In this document: positions 1 through 8,258 of the stretch, piece by piece
Position numbering within the stretch: position 1 is the stretch's first letter
Layout of the letters: every line of letters begins with the position of its first letter
Assembly (NCBI RefSeq): GCF_016651105.1
Contig: NZ_JAEKEL010000001.1
Location: forward strand, 2,470,001 to 2,534,000
DNA length: 64,000 nt
Direction: 5' to 3'
From: Pseudomonas sp. TH15
GTDB taxonomy: Bacteria; Pseudomonadota; Gammaproteobacteria; Pseudomonadales; Pseudomonadaceae
Made by a program: the position numbers and the translations under genes
The notes under the pieces: model-generated
Seen by the model: only the letters and a program-made list of their open reading frames with translations
Database searches by the model: none
What the model was told of the DNA's origin: nothing

Positions 1-2402
1 AAGTTCTGCGGCTGCATTGGCAGGCTCATGTACTGGCCCTTGAGCCACGGATCGATGCTGTCGAGGTAGTTCGGGCTCGCCGGGTTGCCGGACTGGCCCG
101 TACCGTTCTGGCCCATCAGCGGTTCGACCTGGCCGAAGTCGACGATAAAGCGCATGGACGGCACCAGCGTGGTGTTGAAGTCCTGACCCCAAGCGAACGC
201 CGCAGTGTTCAGCGTGGTGTGATCGCCACCGGCCGCCAACGGACCGCGCACGGTCTGGCCACTGGCATTTTTCCACTCGTAGCGGTGCAGTTTGCCCCAC
301 TGCCAGGCTTTGTGATCGCCGCCCAACTGACTGTCCCCCGCAGTGATCGCTGCCGCCAGGCTACGGGCGAGGATCGCCGGTTTATCTTCTTTCTGCGGCG
401 TGCGGACGTCATCCCAGAACGGGCTGTCCTCGCGACCGAGCAGGTGATCGGCCTGAGCGGCGTAGGACAACTTACCGTTGGCGACAAAGGCTTTCCACGC
501 CGGGCTGGTTTCCGGGCCCAGTTCGTCAAGGAAGATTTGCTTCATGCTTTCTTGCAGGAACAGCTCATAAATCGCTGCATCGGCGGAGGTCGGGCTGAGC
601 TTGCCGTCGAACGCCATCAAACGCGTCAACGCCTCGCGCGCCTTGCCACGATCGGCCACCGGCAGCGCTTCGATCGCCTGTTTCAGCGGCTGGGACATGC
701 CCGGCGCCTCAAACATTTTCTTCAATTTGGCGGCGAAAGTGGTGGTCTGGTCGTATTGCATGGCGATCAGGCTGCGGGTGTCGTGCTTGCCGACGCCGGC
801 CAGTTCCGCCAGACGTTCGCCACGTTCCGGGGCTGCCCAGGAGTTGGACAACTGCATGCCGTAACCATGTGGAATGACACGCTGGTTGGCGGTGCCGAGC
901 CAGCCTTGGGCCGGGTCCTGATCGTACGGGTGCAGCATCGGGTCGGCGTAACCGTCCCAATCGTAGCGACCGTCCCAGCCCGGCGATGGCAGCAAGCCTT
1001 CGCCTTCACGGCGGTTCGGGTAACGACCGGTGACCTGCCAGCCAATGCTGCTGGCGTCGGCAAACACCAGGTTGAGGGCGATGGCGCGGATTTCACGGCT
1101 TGCATCCGAGGCTTTCTCGACGGTCTGCGCACGGGACAGGTCGAAAAATGCATCCAGGGTTTTGTCGTCGGTGAAGCTCGGGGTCTGCAAGGCCAGGCCG
1201 AAACCATTGGCCATCGTCAGGCCTTGGGCACTGTTGAGCAGCGGCCCGTGGCGGGTTTCGTACACCGCTTCGCGAATCGGCCGCTGGCCTTTGACGAAGT
1301 AGGTTTCGTTACGCACGCCCACCGGCTGCCATTTGCCGTTCACTTCGTATGACAGGCCATTGCCCTGGCGTTTGATTTTTTCCAGGAACAGGTCCTGGTT
1401 GTCGCCCATGACCGTGGTCATGCTCCACGCCACTTTGCCGTTGAAACCACCCAGTACCATAGGCAGGCCGGCGATGCTGACGCCAGCGGCCTGATATTTC
1501 GGCGCGCGGATCTGCACGTAGCTGTACAGCGACGGCACGCCCATCGGCCCGTGACTGTCGCTGGCCAGCAGGCTTTTGCCGCTGCGGCTGCGTTGCGGGC
1601 CGATCGCCCAGTTGTTCGACGAGGTGGCGCCCAGCAGGTTCAGGTCGGACAGTTGCCCGGTGGCTTTGGTGATTTCGGCCAGGCCCGGGATCGCGCCGTT
1701 GAGCTTGATGCCCTGGAGTTTTTCCGCTTCAGCCAACGGCAGTTTTTCGTCGGGAGCGGAGGGCGTCAGCCACGGGAGCTTATCGGTGCTGACGGTTTGG
1801 GCGATGACCAGCGAAGAGATTTCTTCCGGCAGGTTGGCCGACTGGCTGAAATTCAACAGGCAGAAAATCAGCGCCGAATCTTCCGGCTGCCAGTATTCAG
1901 GTTTGTAGCCGGTGGCAGCGAGGTCCGCCGGGAGCTTGTCGCGATAGCGGAACAGATAGGCGTTGACGCCCCGGGCATAGACTTCAAAGAAGCGCTTGAG
2001 CCGTGGCGAAGACGCCTTGTACAGCTCGCCGGCGCTTTTCTTTAGATTGACGGCGCGCATGTAGCGGTCGGCGTCGAGCAGGTCCGGACCGGACATTTCT
2101 GCCAGACGGCCTTCAGCCAACAGGCGCATGGTCACCATTTGGGTGATGCGGTCGCTGGCGTGCACGTAACCGAGGGTGAACAGCGCGTCGTGGAAGCTGT
2201 TGCTTTCGATCAACGGCATGCCCATGGCATTGCGCCGAACCGAAACGTTCTGCGCCAGGCCTTTGAGCGGCTGCACGCCGGAGGTCGGCGGGAGGGTGTC
2301 CTGGGTGTTCCAGGTCTGACAACCGGTCAGGCTCAAAACACCGGCCACTGCTGCGGCAACGCCGAACCGGGGAAGAAAATGTGTAAGGGCTGGCGAGGCC
2401 AT
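1..2402 (-). CDS. quiP: Penicillin/acyl-homoserine-lactone acylase lipoprotein, QuiP type (3' end outside window)
   Basis: Ntn-hydrolase of the penicillin amidase family; QuiP enzymes cut the acyl chain from long-chain acyl-homoserine lactones in the periplasm. I translated the minus strand from the ATG at 2402, which follows a GGAG-type ribosome site. The reading frame stays open to position 1 (about 800 codons). The N terminus is a lipoprotein signal ending in LSLTGC. Near residue 267 lies TSSNNWAIG, the usual self-cleavage site where the new N-terminal Ser of the beta chain becomes the nucleophile. The last visible residues (SLPMQPQN) resemble the C-terminal part of the family, so only a few dozen residues are missing. 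The GST gene just upstream reproduces the PAO1 PA1032-PA1033 order as I recall it. Family assignment is firm; QuiP rather than another acylase rests on synteny. Confidence 0.85.
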   Translation of the reverse strand, partial: MASPALTHFLPRFGVAAAVAGVLSLTGCQTWNTQDTLPPTSGVQPLKGLAQNVSVRRNAMGMPLIESNSFHDALFTLGYVHASDRITQMVTMRLLAEGRLAEMSGPDLLDADRYMRAVNLKKSAGELYKASSPRLKRFFEVYARGVNAYLFRYRDKLPADLAATGYKPEYWQPEDSALIFCLLNFSQSANLPEEISSLVIAQTVSTDKLPWLTPSAPDEKLPLAEAEKLQGIKLNGAIPGLAEITKATGQLSDLNLLGATSSNNWAIGPQRSRSGKSLLASDSHGPMGVPSLYSYVQIRAPKYQAAGVSIAGLPMVLGGFNGKVAWSMTTVMGDNQDLFLEKIKRQGNGLSYEVNGKWQPVGVRNETYFVKGQRPIREAVYETRHGPLLNSAQGLTMANGFGLALQTPSFTDDKTLDAFFDLSRAQTVEKASDASREIRAIALNLVFADASSIGWQVTGRYPNRREGEGLLPSPGWDGRYDWDGYADPMLHPYDQDPAQGWLGTANQRVIPHGYGMQLSNSWAAPERGERLAELAGVGKHDTRSLIAMQYDQTTTFAAKLKKMFEAPGMSQPLKQAIEALPVADRGKAREALTRLMAFDGKLSPTSADAAIYELFLQESMKQIFLDELGPETSPAWKAFVANGKLSYAAQADHLLGREDSPFWDDVRTPQKEDKPAILARSLAAAITAGDSQLGGDHKAWQWGKLHRYEWKNASGQTVRGPLAAGGDHTTLNTAAFAWGQDFNTTLVPSMRFIVDFGQVEPLMGQNGTGQSGNPASPNYLDSIDPWLKGQYMSLPMQPQN

Positions 2403-2533
2403 GGCAAAGCTCCTGCGGGGGTAGTAACGCAATAAAGGCGCTACGTTAGTGAGCAGGAGGTGGCCGCGCAAGCGGGGCGCAGGGTTATTTCAGGATTTGT
2501 CGGATAAACCACACCCTGGAACAGATCACATAC

Positions 2534-2668
2534 CCGTGGCGAGGGGATTTATCCCCGTTGGGCAGCGAAGCAGCCCCAAAACCTGCAATCACGGTGTGTC
2601 AGACACATCCTGGTAGCAGGAATTCGCAGCCCAACGGGGCGGTGCGACGTTTCGCTAAATCCCTCGCC
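2534..2668. repeat. Inverted REP-like element between quiP and gst
   Basis: The left arm at 2534-2560 (GTGGCGAGGGGATTTATCCC, then CGTTGGG) is answered at 2629-2668 by an imperfect reverse complement (CCCAACGGGG ... AAATCCCTCGCCAC). This layout is common between Pseudomonas genes and can fold into a long hairpin. No coding potential is seen in the 287-bp gap. Confidence 0.7.
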
Positions 2669-2689
2669 ACAAAAACCCCTCACTCAGGA

Positions 2690-3334
2690 TTAGGGTTTTG
2701 GTGGGTTGACCTGTTGCACCAGCGCATACGCCTTCACCGTCGCCGGGCGGTTCTGGATGTGGGTGAACCAGCGCAGCACGTTGGGGAAGTCTTCCAGGTT
2801 CTGGCTCTGCCACTTGTGGGAAACGATCCACGGGTAAATCGCCATGTCAGCAATGCTGTACTCGCTGCCGGCGACGAATTCATTGCTCGCCAGTTGCTTG
2901 TCGAGCACGCCATAGAGGCGGGCGGTTTCGTCGATGTAGCGTTTGATCGCGTAAGGGATTTTTTCCGGCGCGAACTGACTGAAGTGGTGATTCTGCCCGG
3001 CCATCGGCCCCAGACCGCCCATCTGCCAGAACAGCCATTGCAGCGCTTGCTGACGCCCGCGCAGGTCCTTGGGCAGGAACTTCCCGGTTTTCTCCGCCAG
3101 GTACAACAGAATCGCCCCGGATTCGAACAGCGATAAAGGCGCGCCGCCATCAGCCGGCTCATGATCGACGATGGCCGGAATTTTGTTGTTCGGCGAGATC
3201 TTCAGGAACTCAGGTTTGAATTGATCGTTCTGGCTGATGTTGATCGGGTACACGTCGTACTTGAGGCCAGCCTCTTCGAGGAAAATCGAGATTTTGTGAC
3301 CGTTGGGGGTGGTCCAGTAATACAGGTCGATCAT
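2690..3334 (-). CDS. Glutathione S-transferase, YfcG/nu-class-like
   Basis: Cytosolic GST of 214 residues: an N-terminal thioredoxin fold starting MIDLYYWTTPNGHKISIFLE and an all-helical C-terminal domain with the FVAGSEYSIADMAIYPW signature. The TxPNGxK motif is typical of the YfcG/YghU group, which uses a Thr/Asn instead of Tyr or Ser and reduces disulfides with glutathione. An in-frame extension of 14 codons upstream exists, but the ATG at 3334 is preceded by GGAG at 8 nt, so I chose it. It lies beside quiP on the same strand, separated by a REP element, so it is probably an independent transcript. Confidence 0.9.
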   Translation of the reverse strand: MIDLYYWTTPNGHKISIFLEEAGLKYDVYPINISQNDQFKPEFLKISPNNKIPAIVDHEPADGGAPLSLFESGAILLYLAEKTGKFLPKDLRGRQQALQWLFWQMGGLGPMAGQNHHFSQFAPEKIPYAIKRYIDETARLYGVLDKQLASNEFVAGSEYSIADMAIYPWIVSHKWQSQNLEDFPNVLRWFTHIQNRPATVKAYALVQQVNPPKP

Positions 3335-3479
3335 GGAATGCTCCAAAAAATAGACGTCGTTAGATACGGACAGCAACCGCTCGCATTAGGTCGTCCTGTT
3401 TGCACTGGAGAGCTTGCCTGTAGGAAGAGGTGATGCTGAAGTGCGTGAAATTCAATGACCCGACACGAGAAAAGTCAGC

Positions 3480-4037
3480 ATGGAGCTCAAGACCAACGCG
3501 GCACTGGTCATCATCGACCAGCAAAAAGGCATCCTGCATCCAAAACTGGGGCGTCGAAATAATCCTCAGGCCGAGCAGCGAATCCTCGATTTGCTGACGT
3601 TTTGGCGTCGAACCGGGCGGCCAGTGATTCACGTGCAGCACCTGTCTCGCTCACCGGAGTCGGTGTTCTGGCCGCAACAATCCGGCGTGGAGTTTCAGGA
3701 ACGATTTCAGCCAAAGGCCGGTGAGCAACTGATTCAGAAGCAGGTGCCGGATGCGTTTTGTGCGACGGGGCTGGAGGCGGGTTTGCGCGAGGCGGGGATT
3801 GATCAACTGATCATCGTTGGCGTGGCGACCAACAACTCGGTGGAGTCCACGGCGCGAACGGCCGGCAATCTGGGGTTTGATGCGTGGGTGGCGGAGGATG
3901 CGTGCTTTACCTTCGACAAGGCTGACTTTTTCGGCACGGCCCGTTCAGCCGAGGAGGTGCATGCCATGTCGTTGGGGAATTTGCATGGCGAGTACGCCAC
4001 CGTCGTCAGCACCGCAGAGATCCTGAAGGCTGACTGA
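3480..4037 (+). CDS. Isochorismatase-fold hydrolase with Ser at the catalytic Cys position
   Basis: A 185-residue protein of the isochorismatase/cysteine hydrolase superfamily. D13 (VIIDQQKG) and K87 (QKQVPDAFC) fit two members of the usual Asp-Lys-Cys triad. The third position, in GVATNNSVEST, is Ser120 instead of Cys, with the conserved non-proline cis-peptide context. The C-terminal part (SAEEVHAMSLGNL) is typical of a proteobacterial subfamily in which I recall the same TNNSVE motif, so this is probably a family trait and not damage. Substrate unknown; a nicotinamidase role is unlikely without the Cys. It is divergent from gst with about 145 bp between them. Confidence 0.8.
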   Translation: MELKTNAALVIIDQQKGILHPKLGRRNNPQAEQRILDLLTFWRRTGRPVIHVQHLSRSPESVFWPQQSGVEFQERFQPKAGEQLIQKQVPDAFCATGLEAGLREAGIDQLIIVGVATNNSVESTARTAGNLGFDAWVAEDACFTFDKADFFGTARSAEEVHAMSLGNLHGEYATVVSTAEILKAD

Positions 4038-4048
4038 AATCTGAAATC

Positions 4049-4218
4049 CCTGTGGGAGCGAGCTTGCTCGCGATAGCGGTGTATCAGTCGACATAAATGT
4101 TGAATGTCAGTCCGTCATCGCGAGCAAGCTCGCTCCCACAGCGGATGTGTGGTGACCGCAGAATCGGGTCTCACGCAGATCAAATGTGGGAGCGAGCCTG
4201 CTCGCGATGGCGATTCAG
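4049..4218. repeat. REP cluster, three copies
   Basis: Three copies of the Pseudomonas REP core: GTGGGAGCGAGCTTGCTCGCG at about 4051, its reverse complement at about 4117-4139 and a further direct copy (GTGGGAGCGAGCCTGCTCGC) at about 4186. The first two form a head-to-head pair around a short spacer, the usual REPIN/BIME arrangement. Confidence 0.85.
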
Positions 4219-4246
4219 CGGGCGAAGACGATCTTCGCCCGACGCA

Positions 4247-4462
4247 TCAAGCGCCGTGGCACTTCTTGAATTTCTTGCCGTTGCCGCATGGGCAAGGGTC
4301 GTTGCGGCCGACGTCTTTCAAGGCGTTGCGCACCGGTTCCTGGTGAGCGTGGCCGCAGTTTGGGCCGTGGACATGGCCATGGTCGTGATCATGCTGGTCG
4401 TGGGCGTGATCGTCATGATCGTGGTTGCAGTCTGGGCCATGGACATGGGGTTGTTGGGTCAT
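4247..4462 (-). CDS. His-rich SEC-C metal-binding protein
   Basis: A 71-residue protein. Residues 1-41 are a histidine/aspartate-rich stretch ([20 protein letters not shown] then [13 protein letters not shown]) resembling metal-loading tails of nickel and zinc chaperones. Residues 52-70 form a SEC-C zinc motif ([19 protein letters not shown]) as in the SecA C terminus. The start at 4462 has GGAG 8 nt upstream, and that GGAG lies inside the last codons of the LEA-2 gene, so the two are translationally linked. Likely zinc binding; the biological role is not known. Confidence 0.85.
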   Translation of the reverse strand: MTQQPHVHGPDCNHDHDDHAHDQHDHDHGHVHGPNCGHAHQEPVRNALKDVGRNDPCPCGNGKKFKKCHGA

Positions 4463-4467
4463 CGGGG

Positions 4468-4953
4468 TTACTCCGGAATTAAATCGGCGGGGATTATCAC
4501 GCCATTGCGCGCCAGGTGCACGTAGTGCGCGATGAATAAACCGGTTTCCAATTCACCTTCCAGACGATAGGGCACGGGTTGCTTGGGGTTTTTCAACATT
4601 TTCACCACGTCCCGGACCTTGGGCCACAGGTTGGTGCGGATCGGCACTTTGAAATAGGCGCTGTGCTTGGGGCCGACTGTGAACCAGTGCTCGTGTTCGC
4701 CTTCGGTCAGCAGCATGTCGCCCAGATGAATGCGGTATTCGATGCTGCGAACGGTCAAGTCACTGTCGTTCGGGTTGTCGACACGAAAGTGCAGCAGGAA
4801 TTTCTGCTCCAGCAGTTTGGCCCGCACCACCTCTACCTTGACCAGATGCACCTGAGGATCCGGTTCGTCGTCGCTAAACCAGGACGCGCAGCCGCTGAGG
4901 CTCAGGAAAGTGAGCAAGGTGACAAGGTATAAGGCGCGACGTTGACTGAGCAT
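4468..4953 (-). CDS. LEA type 2 (WHy-domain) lipoprotein
   Basis: A 161-residue protein with a lipoprotein signal ending LSLSGC at residue 22, predicting a lipidated envelope protein. Residues about 35-140 carry the water-stress/hypersensitive LEA-2 fold: [23 protein letters not shown] followed by alternating beta strands and the [10 protein letters not shown] segment. LEA-2 proteins in bacteria are linked to desiccation or envelope stress, but the function of this group in Pseudomonas is not established. GGGAG lies about 10 nt before the ATG. It is the first gene of a two-gene minus-strand operon with the SEC-C gene. Confidence 0.8.
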   Translation of the reverse strand: MLSQRRALYLVTLLTFLSLSGCASWFSDDEPDPQVHLVKVEVVRAKLLEQKFLLHFRVDNPNDSDLTVRSIEYRIHLGDMLLTEGEHEHWFTVGPKHSAYFKVPIRTNLWPKVRDVVKMLKNPKQPVPYRLEGELETGLFIAHYVHLARNGVIIPADLIPE

Positions 4954-5005
4954 GATGGTGTTTCTCCCTTGAGGCCCAGTCTAGTCCTAAAAGATCTCAA
5001 CCTTT

Positions 5006-5125
5006 GTAGGAGCGAGCGGTGCGGCGATCCGACTTGCCCGCGAAAAACGATAACGCGGACTTTCAGAAAGACCGCATCAGCTTCTTCGCGGGCAAGTCGG
5101 ATCGCCGCACCGCTCGCTCCTACGA
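5006..5125. repeat. REP doublet with long complementary arms
   Basis: The left arm TGTAGGAGCGAGCGGTGCGG and following bases (to about 5044) recur as a reverse complement at about 5085-5125. The spacer is about 40 bp. The pair lies between the LEA-2 operon and ychJ. Confidence 0.85.
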
Positions 5126-5150
5126 AAAGCTGCGATCTTTTGCCTTTATC

Positions 5151-5627
5151 TCAAACCCCGAAATACCCCGCACAACACTTCTTGAATTTCTGCCCGCTCG
5201 CGCATGGGCACGCATCATTTCGTCCGGCCTTGAGCTGCACGGTCGGGTCGATGAAGTACCAGCGCCCGGTGTTCTGCACAAACGAAGAACGCTCGCGATG
5301 ACTATGTTCACCGGTGCTGTCGTGCCAGCGCGCCGTGAAGGTGACGAAGGCGTGTTCCGGTTGGCCGCCGAGCACCTCGGAGCTTTCCACCTCAAGGCCC
5401 AGCCAGGTGCTTTGCGCGCTCCAGTCACCGATGGATTGACGATCCAGCCCTGTCTGTTGGGCGGGCAGGGTAGTCGCCACCAGATAGTCAATCAGCCCCA
5501 ACACATAGGCGCTGTAGCGCGAACGCATCAGGGCTTCGGCGCAGGGGGCCGGATGACCGGCATGGTAATGACCGCAACAGGCATCGAGCAGGGTGCCGCT
5601 GCCACACGGGCAAATGGATGTACTCAT
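5151..5627 (-). CDS. YchJ family protein with two SEC-C motifs
   Basis: A 158-residue YchJ-family protein: an N-terminal SEC-C zinc motif (ICPCGSG...CCGHY), a central NTF2-like domain with [18 protein letters not shown], and a second SEC-C motif at the C terminus ([18 protein letters not shown]). The function is unknown in the family. I set the start at 5627 because the product then begins directly with the SEC-C motif; the stop of the preceding gene lies 4 nt upstream, so translation is probably coupled. This is the second SEC-C protein within 1.5 kb, although the two genes are in separate operons. Confidence 0.85.
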   Translation of the reverse strand: MSTSICPCGSGTLLDACCGHYHAGHPAPCAEALMRSRYSAYVLGLIDYLVATTLPAQQTGLDRQSIGDWSAQSTWLGLEVESSEVLGGQPEHAFVTFTARWHDSTGEHSHRERSSFVQNTGRWYFIDPTVQLKAGRNDACPCASGQKFKKCCAGYFGV

Positions 5628-5631
5628 TGCG

Positions 5632-6129
5632 TTACCACCAGTATTTCCCGAAGTTTTCCGGATTGGCCCAGAACCGTGAGTTGAGCCAGTCGGGCACCTG
5701 TTTATAGTCAAGCAAATCATAGGTGAACAACGTCAACACCTGATCGTCGCGCTGGAAGCGTTCGCTGGCTTGCAGGGCCAGGGAAAAAAAGTCTGTTTCC
5801 TGCCAGCCACTGGCCGGTAAATCCGCCAGCACTGCGATACGACTGGCGTTGAGGTTGCGGATCCCGCCCAGCAGATTCAGACCGTCGCGTTTGGGCAGGT
5901 GCTCCAGGCAATCGACCACCAGCGCCAGATCAAAGCGTTGCGCCGCCAGTTCCGCAGGCAAGGCGCCGGGGGCGGCGTGAGCGACACAACTGTCCGGGTG
6001 CGCGAGCTTGAACGCCTCAAGTGCCGGGAACTGGCTGGCGCCTATCAGCAACAGGCGCATGGGTGCATAGCGGTCAAGCAAAGCGGCCAGCGCTTGCTGG
6101 GGCGTGCGCGAAGAAATACCTGCAATCAT
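5632..6129 (-). CDS. DUF6231-like protein, degenerate methyltransferase fold
   Basis: A 165-residue soluble protein. It reads like a shortened class-I SAM methyltransferase: a Rossmann-like first strand (MRLLLIGAS), an acidic turn, and [13 protein letters not shown], which resembles the post-motif-II region of methyltransferases. The glycine-rich SAM loop is degenerate, so activity is doubtful. The C terminus is aromatic ([14 protein letters not shown]). The ATG at 6129 has GAGGA about 6 nt upstream. It is co-transcribed with ychJ. The family name is from memory. Confidence 0.7.
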   Translation of the reverse strand: MIAGISSRTPQQALAALLDRYAPMRLLLIGASQFPALEAFKLAHPDSCVAHAAPGALPAELAAQRFDLALVVDCLEHLPKRDGLNLLGGIRNLNASRIAVLADLPASGWQETDFFSLALQASERFQRDDQVLTLFTYDLLDYKQVPDWLNSRFWANPENFGKYWW

Positions 6130-6195
6130 CAAAGATCCTCAATCAGAGTCTGCCAAGACTAGCCTGCCTGACTGCGCCGGCAAAGAGCCCTGTGC

Positions 6196-6219
6196 CGCCG
6201 CTTTGCGAGCAAAGCGGCG
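6196..6219 (+). other. Perfect hairpin upstream of ompA-like gene
   Basis: CGCCGCTTTGC at 6196-6206 pairs with GCAAAGCGGCG at 6209-6219. There is no T tract on either side, so it is not an obvious intrinsic terminator. It sits between the divergent starts at 6129 and 6331. Confidence 0.6.
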
Positions 6220-6290
6220 AAGTCCTGTGAACACGGTCGCAAACAGCAATGGCCTATTGCTGGCGGAGATTAAAACTCCGGTCTTTACTA

Positions 6291-6322
6291 CCTGAATCGG
6301 TTCTAAGCCGATCCCTCAGGAG
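6291..6322 (+). promoter_or_regulatory. Leader hairpin overlapping the SD of the OmpA-like gene
   Basis: CCTGA (6291-6295) and ATCGG (6296-6300) can pair with CCGAT (6308-6312) and TCAGG (6316-6320) around a 7-nt loop. The right arm contains the start of the AGGAG Shine-Dalgarno at 6318-6322, 8 nt before the ATG. The second OmpA paralogue downstream has a stronger version of the same arrangement. Confidence 0.5.
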
Positions 6323-6330
6323 AAAACTAG

Positions 6331-6999
6331 ATGAGCATAGTTCGGACAGCATTACCCTTGGTTCTGCTAACCAGTGTGTTGACTGGTTGCGCAGGTTTGC
6401 AGAAAACCGACTGGCCGACCTGTGCGGCGGTCGGCGGTGTCGTCGGTGCCGGTATCGGCGCGACCGAGAGTTCGGCGTGGGCGGGGTATGGCGCGCTGCT
6501 GATCGGCGGCACGGCAGCCGCTTATTGCTGGGTGCACGGCGCAGTACCCGAGAAGTGCCCGGGCACACCCAAAGGCGTACCGGTCGATGCTGACGGTTGC
6601 CCTGTCGCCGCACCTCCTGCACCAGTGGTTGAAGAAGTCGTGGTGGTCAAGGAAGAAACCATCGTCATCCGCGATGTTCACTTCCAGTTCGACAAAGCCA
6701 CGCTCACACCTTCTGACAAACAGGTCCTCGATAAAGTCGCTACTCGCCTGAAACAGGAGTCCTCTACCGCACGCCTGACCGTGACCGGTCATACCGACAG
6801 CGTCGGCCACGCTGCCTACAACCAGAAGCTGTCGGACAGACGCGCGCATTCGGTGGTGGAGTACCTGATCCATGATGGCGTACCGCGCAGCAGCTTCGTG
6901 TCTGTCACCGGTAAAGGCGCAAGCCAGCCAGTAGCCGACAACAAAACTGCGGATGGCCGCGCATTGAACCGTCGTACCGAAATCAAAATCGACCGTTAA
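6331..6999 (+). CDS. OmpA-C domain lipoprotein
   Basis: A 222-residue envelope protein. A lipobox (SVLTGC, Cys20) is followed by a glycine-rich segment (AAVGGVVGAGIGATESSAWAG), a short linker with CPGTPKGVPVDADGCP resembling a thrombospondin-3 type repeat, and a C-terminal OmpA/MotB peptidoglycan-binding domain: VHFQFDKATLTPSDKQVLD, then TVTGHTDSVGHAAYN and the closing NRRTEIKI. It should be anchored in the outer membrane and bind peptidoglycan meso-diaminopimelate. It corresponds in position to PAO1 PA1041. The interrupted gene downstream is a diverged tandem copy. Confidence 0.9.
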   Translation: MSIVRTALPLVLLTSVLTGCAGLQKTDWPTCAAVGGVVGAGIGATESSAWAGYGALLIGGTAAAYCWVHGAVPEKCPGTPKGVPVDADGCPVAAPPAPVVEEVVVVKEETIVIRDVHFQFDKATLTPSDKQVLDKVATRLKQESSTARLTVTGHTDSVGHAAYNQKLSDRRAHSVVEYLIHDGVPRSSFVSVTGKGASQPVADNKTADGRALNRRTEIKIDR

Positions 7000-7046
7000 A
7001 CCCCTTCCGCGCCGCGGCTTGTGCAGTCGCGGATGCGGGTCTTTCA

Positions 7047-7082
7047 CTCCTGTGTGACCGGTATGGGCCGGTCACACAGGAG
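7047..7082 (+). promoter_or_regulatory. 15-bp perfect hairpin burying the SD of the next gene
   Basis: CTCCTGTGTGACCGG (7047-7061) and CCGGTCACACAGGAG (7068-7082) pair without mismatch around a 6-nt loop. The AGGAG at 7078-7082 is the Shine-Dalgarno of the ATG at 7091 (8-nt spacing), so it is fully paired. There is no T run after it, which argues against a normal terminator. Confidence 0.7.
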
Positions 7083-7090
7083 CATTCACC

Positions 7091-7813
7091 ATGAGCGTTC
7101 TCGCAAGGACTGTCCTGCCGGCTCTGCTGCTTGGCAGCCTCTTGACCGCTTGCGCTACTCACAGCGATGGCACTGCCCCTCTGAATCAACGTACCTGACC
7201 GATCTGCAGCGTTATCGGCGGCCTGGTCGGTGGTGGCCAGGGCGCTATCGAAAGTGGTGGCTGGGCCGGTGGCGGCGCAGCGCTGGGGATTCTTACCGGC
7301 GGACTGATCTGTTATGCCCAGGACGGCGATGAAGACGGCGACGGCGTATTCGACCGCCGCGACCGTTGCCCGGATACACCAGCCAATACCCCGGTCGACC
7401 ACCGTGGTTGCCCGCTGCCGCAATATCCAGTCACCGAGAAAGTACCCGAGCCGGCGCCGCAGACTGAAGTGATCACCCTCAGCGATGCCGGCAACGTCCT
7501 CTTTGATTTCGACAAGTCCGACCTGACCCCGTCAGCGAAAGCGCAACTCGATACGCTGATGGACAAATTGCGCAATGCCGACGTGGTCAGTATCAAAGTC
7601 GTCGGTCATACCGACAGCAAAGGTTCGGATGCATACAACCAGGCCTTGTCGGAACGCCGTGCGAGCAGTGTCGCGGCGTATCTGCTGAGCCAAGGTCTGG
7701 CGCCGAACAAACTCACCAGTGAAGGGCGCGGTGAAAGCGAGCCGGTCGCCGATAACGCCACCGATGAGGGGCGCGCGAAAAACCGTCGCGTGGAGTTGCA
7801 CATCAATCGTTAG
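7091..7813 (+). pseudogene. Second OmpA-C lipoprotein, interrupted by an in-frame TGA
   Basis: Translating from the ATG at 7091 gives a lipoprotein signal (LLGSLLTAC, Cys21) and then TGA at 7196-7198. The same frame continues without further damage to 7813: PICSVIGGLVGGG, a Gly-rich stretch, an acidic DGDEDGDGVFDRRDRCPDTP thrombospondin-3-like calcium motif, and a complete OmpA-C domain (NVLFDFDKSDLTPSAK, VVGHTDSKGSDAYN, NRRVELHI). In the upstream paralogue the equivalent position is Trp (TDWPTC against T-stop-PIC), so a single TGG to TGA change explains the stop. The base after the stop is C, a leaky UGA context. A fresh nonsense mutation, a sequencing error or readthrough are all possible. 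The part after the stop also has an in-frame ATT at 7469 that could be called as a short gene, but no ribosome site supports it. Confidence 0.8.
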
Positions 7814-7839
7814 GACGTGTCTGAAGGCCACGGGCTAGA

Positions 7840-7873
7840 GCTGCCGGGTGACGATCATCGTCACCTCGGCAGC
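7840..7873 (+). terminator. Strong hairpin after the OmpA pair
   Basis: GCTGCCG and GGTGACGA (7840-7854) pair with TCGTCACC and CGGCAGC (7858-7873) around a TCA loop with one bulged T. A T6 run follows only about 18 nt later, so this is an imperfect terminator candidate. Confidence 0.5.
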
Positions 7874-7976
7874 CATCCGGCGCTTGGCAGAAGTTTTTTC
7901 ATTTGCGCCTCTGGCTTATCCCCCGCAGAAGCCGTTACTGTGCATGCAAAGAATAATTCGCAACACGGGGGAGCGT

Positions 7977-8258
7977 ATGAAAGTGTTCTGGGGGCTGGGG
8001 CGGTTATTGACCCTGCTGTTCTGCTGTGTGGTGCTGGCCAATCAACTGGTGCCGTTCGTACATCCGCTACACCTGCTGGTCAATCTGGCTGGCGGTCTGT
8101 TATTGCTCATCCATGTGCTTGAAGTGCTGCTGTGCAATCGCAGCCTCAAGGGTCGTGCGCATCCTTGGCGTGACCGTGCTCGCATTCTGCTTTTTGGCGT
8201 ATTCCACCTGCAAACCATCCCGGCCCCGGCCGCTCCGGAGGCTTCTTCCCATGCGTAA
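7977..8258 (+). CDS. DUF1145 small membrane protein
   Basis: A 93-residue protein with two or three hydrophobic helices: LGRLLTLLFCCVVLANQL, then HPLHLLVNLAGGLLLLIHVLEV, and a further LLFGVFHLQTI near the C terminus. This matches the DUF1145 family of small inner-membrane proteins of unknown function. The ATG at 7977 has GGGGGAG 4 nt before it; longer in-frame extensions lack a ribosome site. Its last 8 nt overlap the start of the collagen-like gene, so the two form an operon. Confidence 0.8.
   Translation: MKVFWGLGRLLTLLFCCVVLANQLVPFVHPLHLLVNLAGGLLLLIHVLEVLLCNRSLKGRAHPWRDRARILLFGVFHLQTIPAPAAPEASSHA

Noticed and set aside
219..1352. Long plus-strand reading frame over quiP
   Set aside because: It lies opposite the well-supported acylase gene and has no family features; it reflects high-GC antisense openness.
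7000..7090. Hairpin 7047-7082 as terminator of the first OmpA gene
   Set aside because: It has no T run and its right arm is the ribosome site of the next gene, so a regulatory reading is better.
7196..7198. TGA as selenocysteine codon
   Set aside because: The paralogue has Trp here, OmpA proteins have no selenium chemistry, and no SECIS-like stem follows directly.
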